NCBI GenBank assembly: GCA_014192545.1 | Contig: BJHL01000001.1 | Span: forward strand, 124,001 to 188,000 | Length of the DNA stretch: 64,000 bases | Direction of reading: 5' to 3' | Source: Phycisphaerae bacterium | GTDB lineage: Bacteria; Planctomycetota; Phycisphaerae; Phycisphaerales; UBA1924 | In this document: piece by piece, positions 24,095 through 32,975 of the stretch | How positions within the stretch are numbered: position 1 is the first letter of the stretch | Layout of the letters: every line of letters begins with the position of its first letter | Program-made: the position numbers and the translations under genes | Notes under the pieces: model-generated | Told to the model about the DNA's origin: nothing | The model's database searches: none | What the model saw: the letters and a program-made list of their open reading frames with translations, nothing else

Positions 24095-25324
24095 CTAGTA
24101 GGAACAGTTTTTCCGCAAGATCGCCGGGTCATGCGGATTCATCGTCGCCAGCACGTTGGCGATGCGATCTCCAGTTTGGCCATCGCCATAGGGGTGCTGA
24201 TAACTTGCGGGCGCAACGTTGCGAGCTTCGCGGATCGCGCGGCTCAGCGCGTCGGCATGGGGATGATCGATGTGAATGACGTTAGGACAGCGTTCACGGC
24301 CGCGTTGTCGCGGGCCGATATCGACGACCGGCAAGCCGATAGCCGCAGCTTCGATCAAGCCCGCGCTGCTATTGCCGATCAGCACTCCTCGATGAGGCGC
24401 GAGTGTCGCCATGCGTTTGAGAAGAGCAATCCACGCGGTGCGATCAATATTTGCAATCGACGTGAGGCCTGTTGTCGTGATGGCGCGCATGATGCCAGCG
24501 CGACCAGGATCGAGGTTGGGCTGCATGATGAGCAGTCGCTCGCCGGATATGTGAGATGTGTCGCTGATGGCACTCAAGATACTGGCGGCGGTGGCTTCTT
24601 CAACTTCGTCGGGCTGTCCCGTGGGGTGCAGTAGAAAAATCGCAGTCGGTGAGCCGAGCGCGGAATACGCGGCATCATCCATGCAAGTGATCCGTGACAG
24701 TTCATCGATCGCAGGTGAGCCGACGAGGTGGACTCGGGCGGCGTCTTCGCCCATGCGGATGATGCGGTCGCGCGAATTTGGTGTGGCGGGAAAATGCAAC
24801 TGCGCGAGCTTCGTGATAGCGTGGCGCATCGCTTCATCAGCGACGCCTTCAGCGCGGTCGCCGCCGTGAATATGGGCAAGAGCAAAACCGCCGACGCTCG
24901 CAGCACTGGCAGCGGCAAATGCTTCGATGCGATCTCCCAGCACGACAACCCAGTCCGGTTTGAGATGCGCAAAGCTGCGGCCAAAGCGTGCGATGCCGCG
25001 CCCGAGCGCTTCAACGTCTTCGAGCCGACCTGTGCGACCCGCGATCTGCATGGGAACGACGTCGGCGATGGCGAAGTCACGTTTGACATCACGAAATGTG
25101 AGTGCCGGCGACACAAGGTGGCTGCCAGCAGCGATGACCATGAGCGCAAGCTCGCTGCGGCGTGCAACGGCGAACATGAGCGGTCGCAGCAAACCAAACT
25201 CGGCGCGGGAGCCCGTGACCACCGCGACGCGGCGTGTTCCTGCGGGAATATCCAAATCGTCGAAATCATCGACATTGCTGTCTGGTCGCGTTACAGGATC
25301 GCCATCCCAGCCATCTCCGATCAT
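24095..25324 (-). CDS. neuC: UDP-N-acetylglucosamine 2-epimerase (hydrolysing), NeuC-like
   Basis: A 409-residue GT-B-fold epimerase. After a ~30-residue acidic N-terminal extension the conserved start is RVAVVTGSRAEFGLLRP, then VVVLGDRIEAFAAASAA, AHIHGGDRAEGVADEAMRHA and LVGSPAIDEL; the late GNSSAGLIEAAAIGLPVVDIG binds the UDP part. The enzyme releases ManNAc (or a 6-deoxy analogue) as the first step of sialic or legionaminic acid synthesis. It is the fourth gene of the maf-neuA-neuB-neuC series. Confidence 0.9.
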   Translation of the reverse strand: MIGDGWDGDPVTRPDSNVDDFDDLDIPAGTRRVAVVTGSRAEFGLLRPLMFAVARRSELALMVIAAGSHLVSPALTFRDVKRDFAIADVVPMQIAGRTGRLEDVEALGRGIARFGRSFAHLKPDWVVVLGDRIEAFAAASAASVGGFALAHIHGGDRAEGVADEAMRHAITKLAQLHFPATPNSRDRIIRMGEDAARVHLVGSPAIDELSRITCMDDAAYSALGSPTAIFLLHPTGQPDEVEEATAASILSAISDTSHISGERLLIMQPNLDPGRAGIMRAITTTGLTSIANIDRTAWIALLKRMATLAPHRGVLIGNSSAGLIEAAAIGLPVVDIGPRQRGRERCPNVIHIDHPHADALSRAIREARNVAPASYQHPYGDGQTGDRIANVLATMNPHDPAILRKNCSY

Positions 25325-25406
25325 GTGCCGATCTCCGGTTAGCTCGCGTCGTGCGATGAGCGAGCGTACGCGAGACAGTTTGCACGTTTGGATACTTGCA
25401 AGATTG

Positions 25407-26555
25407 CTAGGTCAGTTGGATTACCAGGTCAGTTGCCTGTAGCGGCATATCTGCTTCCACGTGGCGAGCGAGTTGGCGACCAATGACATGCTCAAGCTCA
25501 AACGCTGGCACGCCCGTGCCCGGACGCTTGATGGTGAGATCGTCACGCGTGAGCACATCACCTGCGGCGAGAGCTCGCACACTCACCACGCTTTGACGAC
25601 TGACGCGGCGGACATCGTTTTCGATATCGAGAACTCGCTTGGTTTTCGGCACGCGCGACAGCATCTCTCGCATGGCCTCCACCATATCGTGGCCGCTTGC
25701 ATCGTCACCGGCGTGGGGCGTCACGATGCCACCTGTCCCGCGATCTGCAAGTGGAAAGCAGTGCTGCATAGCGCGGTGAGCAAGAACGCGGTAGTCGTGA
25801 AACATCTCCGGCGTCAGACTGGCAGCGTGATCAGGACCAGGAGCAGTACGGTCGTAGGTAACGTGCTTCTCCAACATGCATGCGCCGCCGACGATTGCCA
25901 TCGCACCAGTTTCGATCGCTTGCGTGTGATCGCTGTAACCAACCGGACCATCGAAGATGTCTTGGATTGCAGTGATACCGCCAAGTTCGGCGTTCTCAAG
26001 AGCAGTTGGGTAGCTGCTGACGCACTGCAGCACGGATAGACGATCGCGGCAGGCCCGAAGCCACGAGAGTGCCCGGCCAACTTCTTGCAACGTGCTTGCA
26101 CCGGTGCTGACGATGATTGGCTTGCCTGTCCGCGCAAGTTCATCGAGCAGCGGCTTGTTGATGATGTCTGGACTTGCAGTTTTATAGGCATCCCAAGGCA
26201 GTTTCTCTGCAACTGCAACCAGTTCAACGCTGAAGACAGTGACAATGGCGTGCAGACGCAGCGAGTGGGCGAGTTGCACAACAGGTTCCATGTCAGCAAT
26301 GGAGAGCTGCAAACGTTGCAGCATGGCGATGGCATCGCTTTCGCCGGCATTCTTCTGATACGCAGCAAGCACGCTCGCTCGGCTCATAAGCATGCTCGCA
26401 TCGAAGAGCTGGAGCTTGATCGCATTCGCGCCAGCGTGAGCGCACGCGCGAGTCAGTTCGATGGCACGATCGATACTGCCATCGTGATTCACGCCAAGTT
26501 CGGCGATGATGTACGGCGGTTGCTGGCTGCCTATGGGACGAGAAGCGATGTGCAT
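25407..26555 (-). CDS. neuB: N-acetylneuraminate (or related nonulosonate) synthase, NeuB-like
   Basis: A 382-residue PEP-dependent condensing enzyme. The TIM barrel opens with YIIAELGVNHDGSIDRAIEL and GANAIKLQLF, then PIIVSTGASTLQEV, VLQCVSSYPT and VGYSDHTQAIE with the metal-binding His. A C-terminal SAF (antifreeze-like) domain is clear: SVVSVRALAAGDVLTRDDL and RPGTGVP. The ATG at 26555 starts two residues before the conserved strand; a longer in-frame start overlapping neuA is less likely. It converts the NeuC product to a sialic-type acid; whether the sugar is Neu5Ac or legionaminic acid cannot be told. Confidence 0.9.
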   Translation of the reverse strand: MHIASRPIGSQQPPYIIAELGVNHDGSIDRAIELTRACAHAGANAIKLQLFDASMLMSRASVLAAYQKNAGESDAIAMLQRLQLSIADMEPVVQLAHSLRLHAIVTVFSVELVAVAEKLPWDAYKTASPDIINKPLLDELARTGKPIIVSTGASTLQEVGRALSWLRACRDRLSVLQCVSSYPTALENAELGGITAIQDIFDGPVGYSDHTQAIETGAMAIVGGACMLEKHVTYDRTAPGPDHAASLTPEMFHDYRVLAHRAMQHCFPLADRGTGGIVTPHAGDDASGHDMVEAMREMLSRVPKTKRVLDIENDVRRVSRQSVVSVRALAAGDVLTRDDLTIKRPGTGVPAFELEHVIGRQLARHVEADMPLQATDLVIQLT

Positions 26556-26636
26556 GGCGGTAGTCCGGGCGGGAAGGATGCGAGCTTTGTTGATCGTGTC
26601 ATGTGGTCGGGTTGGTCGATATCTCACGCAGAAACA

Positions 26637-27374
26637 TCAGGCTGACGTATCACGCAACATTGCATCCGCGATGAGCAGGTCGTACTTGGCATCGATATCG
26701 ACAACGCTTCCGGCAGGATTGATGACGCCGCGACGATCGACGCCAAAGAACTGATGTGGACCGGGTACTGCGTTTGGCACTTCACAGAAAAGGGCACGCC
26801 AAGTAAGCGTGATGATCGCGCCGTCTGGAATGAACGCAGGCGGAAGATCTTGGCGGCGGAAGATGTTGTGATTGAGAACGTCACCCTCCCACGGCGCAAC
26901 TTGCCCATGCTCATCGACGCGAGCCGTCCACCAGGGATGGAACTTGCCCACAGGTTGGTAGCTCTGCACGCTGTCGCAATTGGTCGAAGTAAGCAGATTG
27001 ACCGCGTGATCAATGAGGCCTGAGGGGCGAATGGGAACGTTCGCATAAAAGATGACAATGGGCTGAGATTTATTGATTTTTTCGCGAGAAAACAACACTT
27101 CGCACGCATGCCGCGCGGCATCGTCAATGCGAGCGGTATCGGTTGCGAGTGAAAGTGGACGCTCAATGATCTCGCAGCCGCTTGCGCGGGCAACTCCGAG
27201 AGCCTTGGCATCATCACTGCTAACTGCGATGGTGCTGACGCTCGCGGATGCACGTGCGTAGTCGATGGTCCAAGCAATGCAAGGCTTGTTTGCAATCATC
27301 GCAACGTTCTTGCCTGGCACACCTTTGCTGCCTGCGCGAGCAAGCACAATGGCGACGGCGTTACCCGCGCTCAT
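26637..27374 (-). CDS. neuA: CMP-nonulosonate cytidylyltransferase, NeuA-like
   Basis: A 245-residue nucleotidyltransferase. The CTP-binding loop is AIVLARAGSKGVPGKNV (about residues 8-24), followed by STIAVSSDDAKALGVA and a late DIDAKYDLLIADA with the metal-binding Asp residues. It activates the nonulosonic acid to its CMP form. Its ATG overlaps the stop codon of the large maf-like gene (ATGA), and neuB follows 81 bases later, so the genes form one unit. Confidence 0.9.
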   Translation of the reverse strand: MSAGNAVAIVLARAGSKGVPGKNVAMIANKPCIAWTIDYARASASVSTIAVSSDDAKALGVARASGCEIIERPLSLATDTARIDDAARHACEVLFSREKINKSQPIVIFYANVPIRPSGLIDHAVNLLTSTNCDSVQSYQPVGKFHPWWTARVDEHGQVAPWEGDVLNHNIFRRQDLPPAFIPDGAIITLTWRALFCEVPNAVPGPHQFFGVDRRGVINPAGSVVDIDAKYDLLIADAMLRDTSA

Positions 27375-30300
27375 ATGGCTCGCTCCAGTCCTGCTGTCGT
27401 GAATGCGGGCAAACTGCGTTGTGCTGCGCCACTAGCGGCGATAGTCGTGTGTTGCAGTTGCAGATGGTGAATCGCCCACGCATCCCGGCAGGCAGCATCA
27501 CGCGGCAATGGAAGCGGCTCGATGCGACCAGCACGCTGCGGCGGATCAATGACACACGCACCCGCAGTCAGCAGCCAACGATCAAAGAAACTGTCAAGGT
27601 CATCTAATGTCGTCTCGTGCTTCGCCATGCGCGGCACGAGCCACGTATGCGGCAGTGATACGATGCGCTTCGCACGTTCGTCAAGAAACGCTTGCACTGC
27701 TTCCCATGTCGCTTCACGGCTTGGCATCGCTTGTGCAACTTCCCAAGAACGTTGCGAATCACCCGGTAGATCAAGGCTGATTGCATCGATATGCATGTCG
27801 AGCGCGTCGAGCAGTACGGTCGCATCGTCACTAAGCACGACTTGCGAAAAGCGAATGTGAATACCAGCAACGTGCAGCGAGCGGGCAGCGTCAACCACGA
27901 TTTGCCAAGCTCCGCTGCCGGCTTGATCGCGAATAGTGACGGCGAGAGCAGGTTGGCTCTGCATCAAGCGCCGAAGTTCGCGAACAATCACCGGCATGTC
28001 ATCTGCTGTGAGCCTTTCCAAGTTGATATCGAGTATCTCAGCGACAAAGCTGTTTTCAGCAACGCATGCATCGTGCTGTACGCGCAAAGCACTCGCGAGC
28101 GCATCGCCTTGCAACGTCCACGCGTCCTCACCCATGCGCGACCAGACGCGCTGGAAGTTGATGTCATCCCACACGCAGCGCAGCATGACATCACGCACCG
28201 CCGGCGAGACCTTGACGCACGGGTCCTTGGCAATCGGATCACCCTTCGGCGCATGCGGGTGATATCCCAGCACCGCCCCGATGGTCGCCCACGGACCCTT
28301 GGCTCGCGCCAGGTCTTCAGCAATACTGCGATCAATCACACAGCCGCAAAGACCGACAGCGGCTTGCGAAAAAGTCAGACGATTTTGCACTGGATCACTG
28401 CGATATCGCGCGATGGTTTGATCAACAAGATTGGCATCAATCACGCACCAGTCAGCACCCACGAGTACCGCAGCATCGATCTCACGCTCTTGCATCACTT
28501 TCGCGAGCAATTGCGGCTCAAACAGTTCATCGAAGACGGTCAGTGCGTTGATGCCGCCGCGCCAACTGCTGCGTTGAAAGATTCGCGAAGCTTTGACACC
28601 TGTCAGTCGCTCATGCATGCGCGACACTGGCAACTCGACGATCTCTGTTGGCTTCAGCAACACATGGTCACGCAGCAGTTCAGCAACGCGACCCGCGTGG
28701 GGCGACATGAGAACGATGGACTCGATGTGTTCGCACGCTTCAAGTCGAGAGAGCGTGCGAGAAAGTACGTTTTTCCCGTCGATTCTCTGCGACAAATCGC
28801 GCGGCGTGAGAAGATTGCCACGGTCAACATCGACCCAGATGCATGCAGCAACTTTGCGAATTGGCGGCAGTTCGTCGAGGCTGCTGACGCGGATGCCGGT
28901 GCGAGATGTGGCAGATTCATCGCGCCCTGACGCGATGGCATCGCTCAGCAACTCCTGCATGCGAGTTGCACCCGCGCGAAGAATCTCCATGTTGATGAAG
29001 TCTCGCTCGATGCGCAGCCGCTGCTCGTCCCACACACTGCTGTGCGTGGATAGTGCGATGTCGCGATCAGCTTTGAATCGCTTGAGTTGGCCGTTCTGCG
29101 AGAGGCGTTGCACAAGCCAGTGCGAATCCAGCTTCTGCACAGTTGCACCACGCGGCTGGATGCGCTCGATGATGGCGTTGACCTTGGCGGTGTTGCCGAT
29201 CAAGCCTTTCATCTGCGTCAGGTCGCTCATCGTGCTGTCGCACAAATCCATGAGCGTCGAGCATTCGTTGTGAAGCTTGGTGAGTCGCTGCTCCATCGCT
29301 TCACGCGTGCTGGCGATTCGGTTTGCCGCCACAGGCACGCGGATTGCATCACCCGTGGCATGCGCGGCAAGCGCGTCGGCAAGCGTCATGGGTGTTGTGT
29401 GTTGTTTGCGCACGCCACCTTCGGTTGCGTCAATTGTCGTCAGCCCTCGCTCAACATCACGCATGAAGTCGCGCTCAAACTGCATGAGGTACGTATGCAT
29501 CTGCTCATCAGTAAAGATCGGCTTGTCGCTAACATCCTTGAGTTTGCGCAGCCATCCTCGCATACGCATGATTCGTTCAAACTCGAGGGTCTCAAGCGTG
29601 CGAAAAGGGCCAAGTTCACTGGCCCACACTTGGTGAATCGCCGCGCCAGGTGAGTAGTACTGATGATCCGTGAAGCCCAGGTCTTGACCGATGAGAACAA
29701 CAGGATCGCATCCCAGATGCCTCGCAAGGTAATAGCACAAGTGTGCAACAGTCGCACCCGGAGGCAACTCACCCATGGGCTTGGCAAGTTGCGAACCGAT
29801 CATGCGGTCAAGCACATCATCGCCAACACACCGAATTTTGCCTGGAAATGCACGAATAATCGCCGGACTGGCCTTGGGCTCAACCACCAGCGTCACACCT
29901 TCAACATCCGCCGCCGTCAATCCCTCGTAAAAGCGCGTGCTGATCTCGTGATAGTCAAGCGCGCAGACATAGTCGGGCTTGATGCCCATCGCGAGCAGTT
30001 GCTTGAGCACCGTTTGCACCGCGATCACGACAACGCGCTCACGCACGGGCGGACTGCGCAGTTGCTCGATGTTCTTTCGCAGGCTCGGGCCAGCGGCGAC
30101 AACAACCGCAGTGCGTCCCTTCGCGGCGTTCTCCAAATCAGCAATGCCAGGACACGCTGCATAAGTGTGCACGTTGCCCATGTAGTTCATCATCGTCTGC
30201 TCAACTTGCACCAGCGTTGTCACGACATTGGTGCGAGCAGCTTGAATGACGGTGAGCAATGTCTTCGCGAAAGTCTCGCTGGCTTCGCCAAGTCGTGATT

Positions 30301-30883
30301 TGCTGGCAGGATGATCAACAATCGCAACGCCCGCAGCAATCAGACCTTCGAGACCGTGAAGTGCGTCACTCATGGCGCCGGTATCGTCGGCAGTCGTCAC
30401 AATCACGACATTGAATCGTGAGAACATGGCCGCGAAGTCAACGCGTTCAAGCAAAGCACGAAGCATCGCAACATCAGGCTCGAAGCAAATCACAACGCCG
30501 TTGCGACCAAGGCGCGTGCTCAGTTCCTGAACATGATGACCCAATCCAAAGCCGCGAACAGCAACAAGAGCAGATTGCTTGAGATCGACACTATCAGCCA
30601 AGCGCTTAGCTTCGAGCGCGGGCCCACGCAGGCTCGCAAGTTGACGCGGCGAGCCCTCTTCAATGATCGTTCCCGTCACCAACCCATCGGCAGCTCGCGT
30701 CAGCGTCATGTCAGTGCGCGGAAGCGTCTGAGCAATCGCCTTCGCCGTCAGCGGACTGCGCATCTGCAGCAATCGCAGATTGCGCTCCAGCAAATCCATC
30801 GAAGGCGCAAGCGGCTGAGCCGACGAATCCGCTTGTGACAAACCAGCTTGTGACGAACCGGGTTGTTTATGTGAACTGTGCAT
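27371..30883 (-). CDS. Fusion of Maf-type glycosyltransferase, nucleotidyltransferase-like and radical-SAM-like domains
   Basis: An 1170-residue protein heading the neu operon. About residues 30-560 form a Maf/DUF115 domain: VVVAAGPSLRKNIEQL (GPSL near 265), KPDYVCALDYHE and DPVVLIGQDLGFTD. Maf proteins transfer nonulosonic acids to flagellin. About 690-900 resembles SpsF-type nucleotidyltransferases (AACIWVDVDRGNLL, IDGKNVLSRTLSRL, LVGADWCVIDANLV). The last ~270 residues look like a radical-SAM/SPASM barrel (VRELRRLMQSQPALAVTIRD; AGIHIRF; AISLDLPGDS) but lack the CxxxCxxC cluster. The start was set at 30883; codons upstream are not conserved-looking and no strong ribosome site is seen. No flagellin gene is nearby. 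Confidence 0.75.
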   Translation of the reverse strand: MHSSHKQPGSSQAGLSQADSSAQPLAPSMDLLERNLRLLQMRSPLTAKAIAQTLPRTDMTLTRAADGLVTGTIIEEGSPRQLASLRGPALEAKRLADSVDLKQSALVAVRGFGLGHHVQELSTRLGRNGVVICFEPDVAMLRALLERVDFAAMFSRFNVVIVTTADDTGAMSDALHGLEGLIAAGVAIVDHPASKSRLGEASETFAKTLLTVIQAARTNVVTTLVQVEQTMMNYMGNVHTYAACPGIADLENAAKGRTAVVVAAGPSLRKNIEQLRSPPVRERVVVIAVQTVLKQLLAMGIKPDYVCALDYHEISTRFYEGLTAADVEGVTLVVEPKASPAIIRAFPGKIRCVGDDVLDRMIGSQLAKPMGELPPGATVAHLCYYLARHLGCDPVVLIGQDLGFTDHQYYSPGAAIHQVWASELGPFRTLETLEFERIMRMRGWLRKLKDVSDKPIFTDEQMHTYLMQFERDFMRDVERGLTTIDATEGGVRKQHTTPMTLADALAAHATGDAIRVPVAANRIASTREAMEQRLTKLHNECSTLMDLCDSTMSDLTQMKGLIGNTAKVNAIIERIQPRGATVQKLDSHWLVQRLSQNGQLKRFKADRDIALSTHSSVWDEQRLRIERDFINMEILRAGATRMQELLSDAIASGRDESATSRTGIRVSSLDELPPIRKVAACIWVDVDRGNLLTPRDLSQRIDGKNVLSRTLSRLEACEHIESIVLMSPHAGRVAELLRDHVLLKPTEIVELPVSRMHERLTGVKASRIFQRSSWRGGINALTVFDELFEPQLLAKVMQEREIDAAVLVGADWCVIDANLVDQTIARYRSDPVQNRLTFSQAAVGLCGCVIDRSIAEDLARAKGPWATIGAVLGYHPHAPKGDPIAKDPCVKVSPAVRDVMLRCVWDDINFQRVWSRMGEDAWTLQGDALASALRVQHDACVAENSFVAEILDINLERLTADDMPVIVRELRRLMQSQPALAVTIRDQAGSGAWQIVVDAARSLHVAGIHIRFSQVVLSDDATVLLDALDMHIDAISLDLPGDSQRSWEVAQAMPSREATWEAVQAFLDERAKRIVSLPHTWLVPRMAKHETTLDDLDSFFDRWLLTAGACVIDPPQRAGRIEPLPLPRDAACRDAWAIHHLQLQHTTIAASGAAQRSLPAFTTAGLERAI

Positions 30884-31088
30884 GGTGAGTGGCGAATCAG
30901 AACGGTCGGCGTACCTTGCCTTCCTCGCATCAATATCGGCAATTGCACGCGAAACAGGCCAGTTTCCCTGCCCCCATGCCGCGCAACCCTGAATGACGCC
31001 CGTGCGATGCCAACCCGACATAAGGTTGCACAACTTACCGATCTGCGTGCAGAGCTTGTACGTATCGATGATCGAATAGGAACATCCT

Positions 31089-31763
31089 GTGCTCACACCC
31101 CCTCTCTCGCTGGCCCAGCAACTGGGCAATCTCAACCAAGTTCTCGATATCCCTTCGCCCCCGCCGCTCGCGAAGCCGCCGAAGCTCGAAATGTACTTGT
31201 TCGAGCAGCCCTGGCTTCCCGTGTGCGTGCTCGTGTTGGTTGGGCTCATCGGCTTCTTCGTACTTCGCTATCGAGCCCAGACCAAGCGCGCGGCATTAGT
31301 CGCAGGCGTGTGCCTGCTGCTGGCCGGCGGCTGGTTTTTACTCGCAAGTTTCGTGCAGACCTCGCGCGAGCGCTCACGCGTGGCGACAGAACAGCTAGTC
31401 GCAGCAGTTGCCACAGGCAACGGCGCAACCCTGCGCCGCGAGCTAACCACCGATGCAAAAGTGTTCCATTCCCGTGCTCCAGCCGCAGGCATGGGCCGGG
31501 ATGAAATCGCCAGCTTCGTCGAAACGTCCTTCAAACCAGGTGCCCAATACAGCGTTCAGTCGTGGGACGTTGAGCAATTCCAAGCCATGCAAATCGGCGA
31601 TGATCGGTTGCGCGTGCAAGTCAAGGTGCGCGTCATCGCGCCAGCTATCACCGTCCCGGTGCGAGCTTGGCTGCGACTCGACTTCAACATTCAACCTGAC
31701 AAATCACTGCAATGCACAGGCATAGAAGCCATTCAGATTCAGTTTGACAACCGAACCAATTGA
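31089..31763 (+). CDS. Two-helix membrane protein with possible NTF2-like domain
   Basis: A 224-residue protein starting with GTG. Two adjacent membrane segments (about residues 41-58 and 68-87) are followed by an outside domain of about 135 residues with alternating helix and strands (ATEQLVAAVATGNGATLRREL ... DRLRVQVKVRVIA), the look of a SnoaL/NTF2-type fold. No catalytic motif is recognisable. It is divergent from the maf-like gene and may share the promoter interval at 30884-31088. Function unknown. Confidence 0.7.
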   Translation: MLTPPLSLAQQLGNLNQVLDIPSPPPLAKPPKLEMYLFEQPWLPVCVLVLVGLIGFFVLRYRAQTKRAALVAGVCLLLAGGWFLLASFVQTSRERSRVATEQLVAAVATGNGATLRRELTTDAKVFHSRAPAAGMGRDEIASFVETSFKPGAQYSVQSWDVEQFQAMQIGDDRLRVQVKVRVIAPAITVPVRAWLRLDFNIQPDKSLQCTGIEAIQIQFDNRTN

Positions 31764-31833
31764 TCCAATGAATCGATGCCACACGCCGCAACCCTCCGCG
31801 TGTCAACAGCATGAGTTCTCAAAGCTGGACGCG

Positions 31834-32313
31834 CTATCGCACAAAGCTCATGAGCGTTTCGCCACCTTTGCTCAGCAGCAGCTTGCCGCCATCGATCTTC
31901 GCGCCGTCAGCACTGCTTAGTGCACCGAGAAACTTGCTCTCAAGATCGCTCGCCACGGGCGAGCCCGCCATTCTGGTGGAGGCGGCGTTGGGCAAACTGA
32001 ACTTGCCTTGAGCAAGCTGCGCGACGTCCACCTTGCCGGCAAAACGATTGACGCCCGAAAATCCGGCAACGTTGCCGTCGCTCTGAAACCCGACATTCGG
32101 CAGACCAAGGTCGTTTCCGGCCAGTTGCGAAAGATCGAAGCCCTTGAGCGAGTCGAGCTTCCAATTACCGAGGATTTGCTGTGGCAAATCGGCGAAGCTG
32201 CTGACATCCGCGAGCGAGCCGATGTTGTTCATGCTGGAGCATCCGCTGGTGAGTGTGGTACATGCGAAGGCGGCGAGTACGATCAGAACTGGTTTGCACA
32301 TGGGGTGTTTCAT
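31834..32313 (-). CDS. META-domain (HslJ-like) lipoprotein
   Basis: A 159-residue lipoprotein: signal with lipobox TSGC (Cys25), then a META domain recognisable by GNWKLDSLKG, VGFQSDGNVAGFSGVNRFAG and TRMAGSPVASDLESKFLGAL. HslJ-type META proteins are linked to outer-membrane integrity and stress resistance. It is a single gene with the DUF3592-like gene divergent upstream. Confidence 0.82.
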   Translation of the reverse strand: MKHPMCKPVLIVLAAFACTTLTSGCSSMNNIGSLADVSSFADLPQQILGNWKLDSLKGFDLSQLAGNDLGLPNVGFQSDGNVAGFSGVNRFAGKVDVAQLAQGKFSLPNAASTRMAGSPVASDLESKFLGALSSADGAKIDGGKLLLSKGGETLMSFVR

Positions 32314-32466
32314 GATGGTTGATGGAGCAGCTACATGCTTTACACGGTGAGCAACTTCTCACACACAAGGCGAAGGATATCACGGTTGCATCGTGGGGCC
32401 AGCGATATTCTTTGGCGCCGATAGCGAAGGAAACAAGCTTGCTTCTAGAGCGACGAGGGAGGTTCC

Positions 32467-32955
32467 ATGTCTTACCTGTACGACAGATACTTCACGAGCG
32501 AAGGCTGGTCCATGGCCTTTCGCATCCGCGCAATGGGCGTCGCGGCCGTGATCTTCTTCTTCTCGATCTTTTCAACTTTCAGTTCATTTCGATACCTGCT
32601 CTTCGGCGAAAAAACAACCGCAACAGTCACGCGCGTCGATCCCAACAACACCCGAAATCGTTCACGCGAACTCAAGGTCTACATCAACGCACCATGCATC
32701 ACCGAACCCGGCGCATATCTCTACGCGTCAGCCGACGATCAACCAGCCAATGGAGCGACGATCCCACTCGAACACATTCCAGGCAAACCCGGCACCTACC
32801 GCGAAATCGATAGCTCCCGCTGGTGGTTCACCATTCCGTTCTTCGCGTCCTTGGTGTTCGTCACTTACAACGCGACGCGTTTTTGGCTTGATTTCAAGCG
32901 ACACAAACGACGTTCAGCAGCCGCCGATCGTGACTTTCCGCAGTATTCCCGCTAA
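32467..32955 (+). CDS. Small membrane protein with DUF3592-like layout
   Basis: A 162-residue protein with a GAGGGAGG ribosome site before the ATG. One hydrophobic segment near residues 24-47, an outside beta-rich domain (TATVTRVDPNN ... PGKPGTYREID) and a second membrane segment near 121-139, then a basic tail. This two-helix, beta-domain plan resembles DUF3592 proteins. Function unknown. Confidence 0.65.
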   Translation: MSYLYDRYFTSEGWSMAFRIRAMGVAAVIFFFSIFSTFSSFRYLLFGEKTTATVTRVDPNNTRNRSRELKVYINAPCITEPGAYLYASADDQPANGATIPLEHIPGKPGTYREIDSSRWWFTIPFFASLVFVTYNATRFWLDFKRHKRRSAAADRDFPQYSR

Positions 32956-32975
32956 CGCCGCTACCCGCCAACTCA

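Noticed and set aside
30884..31088. Extension of the maf-like gene upstream to 31249
   Set aside because: It would overlap the divergent gene at 31089 and adds Ser/Gly-rich codons without family match.
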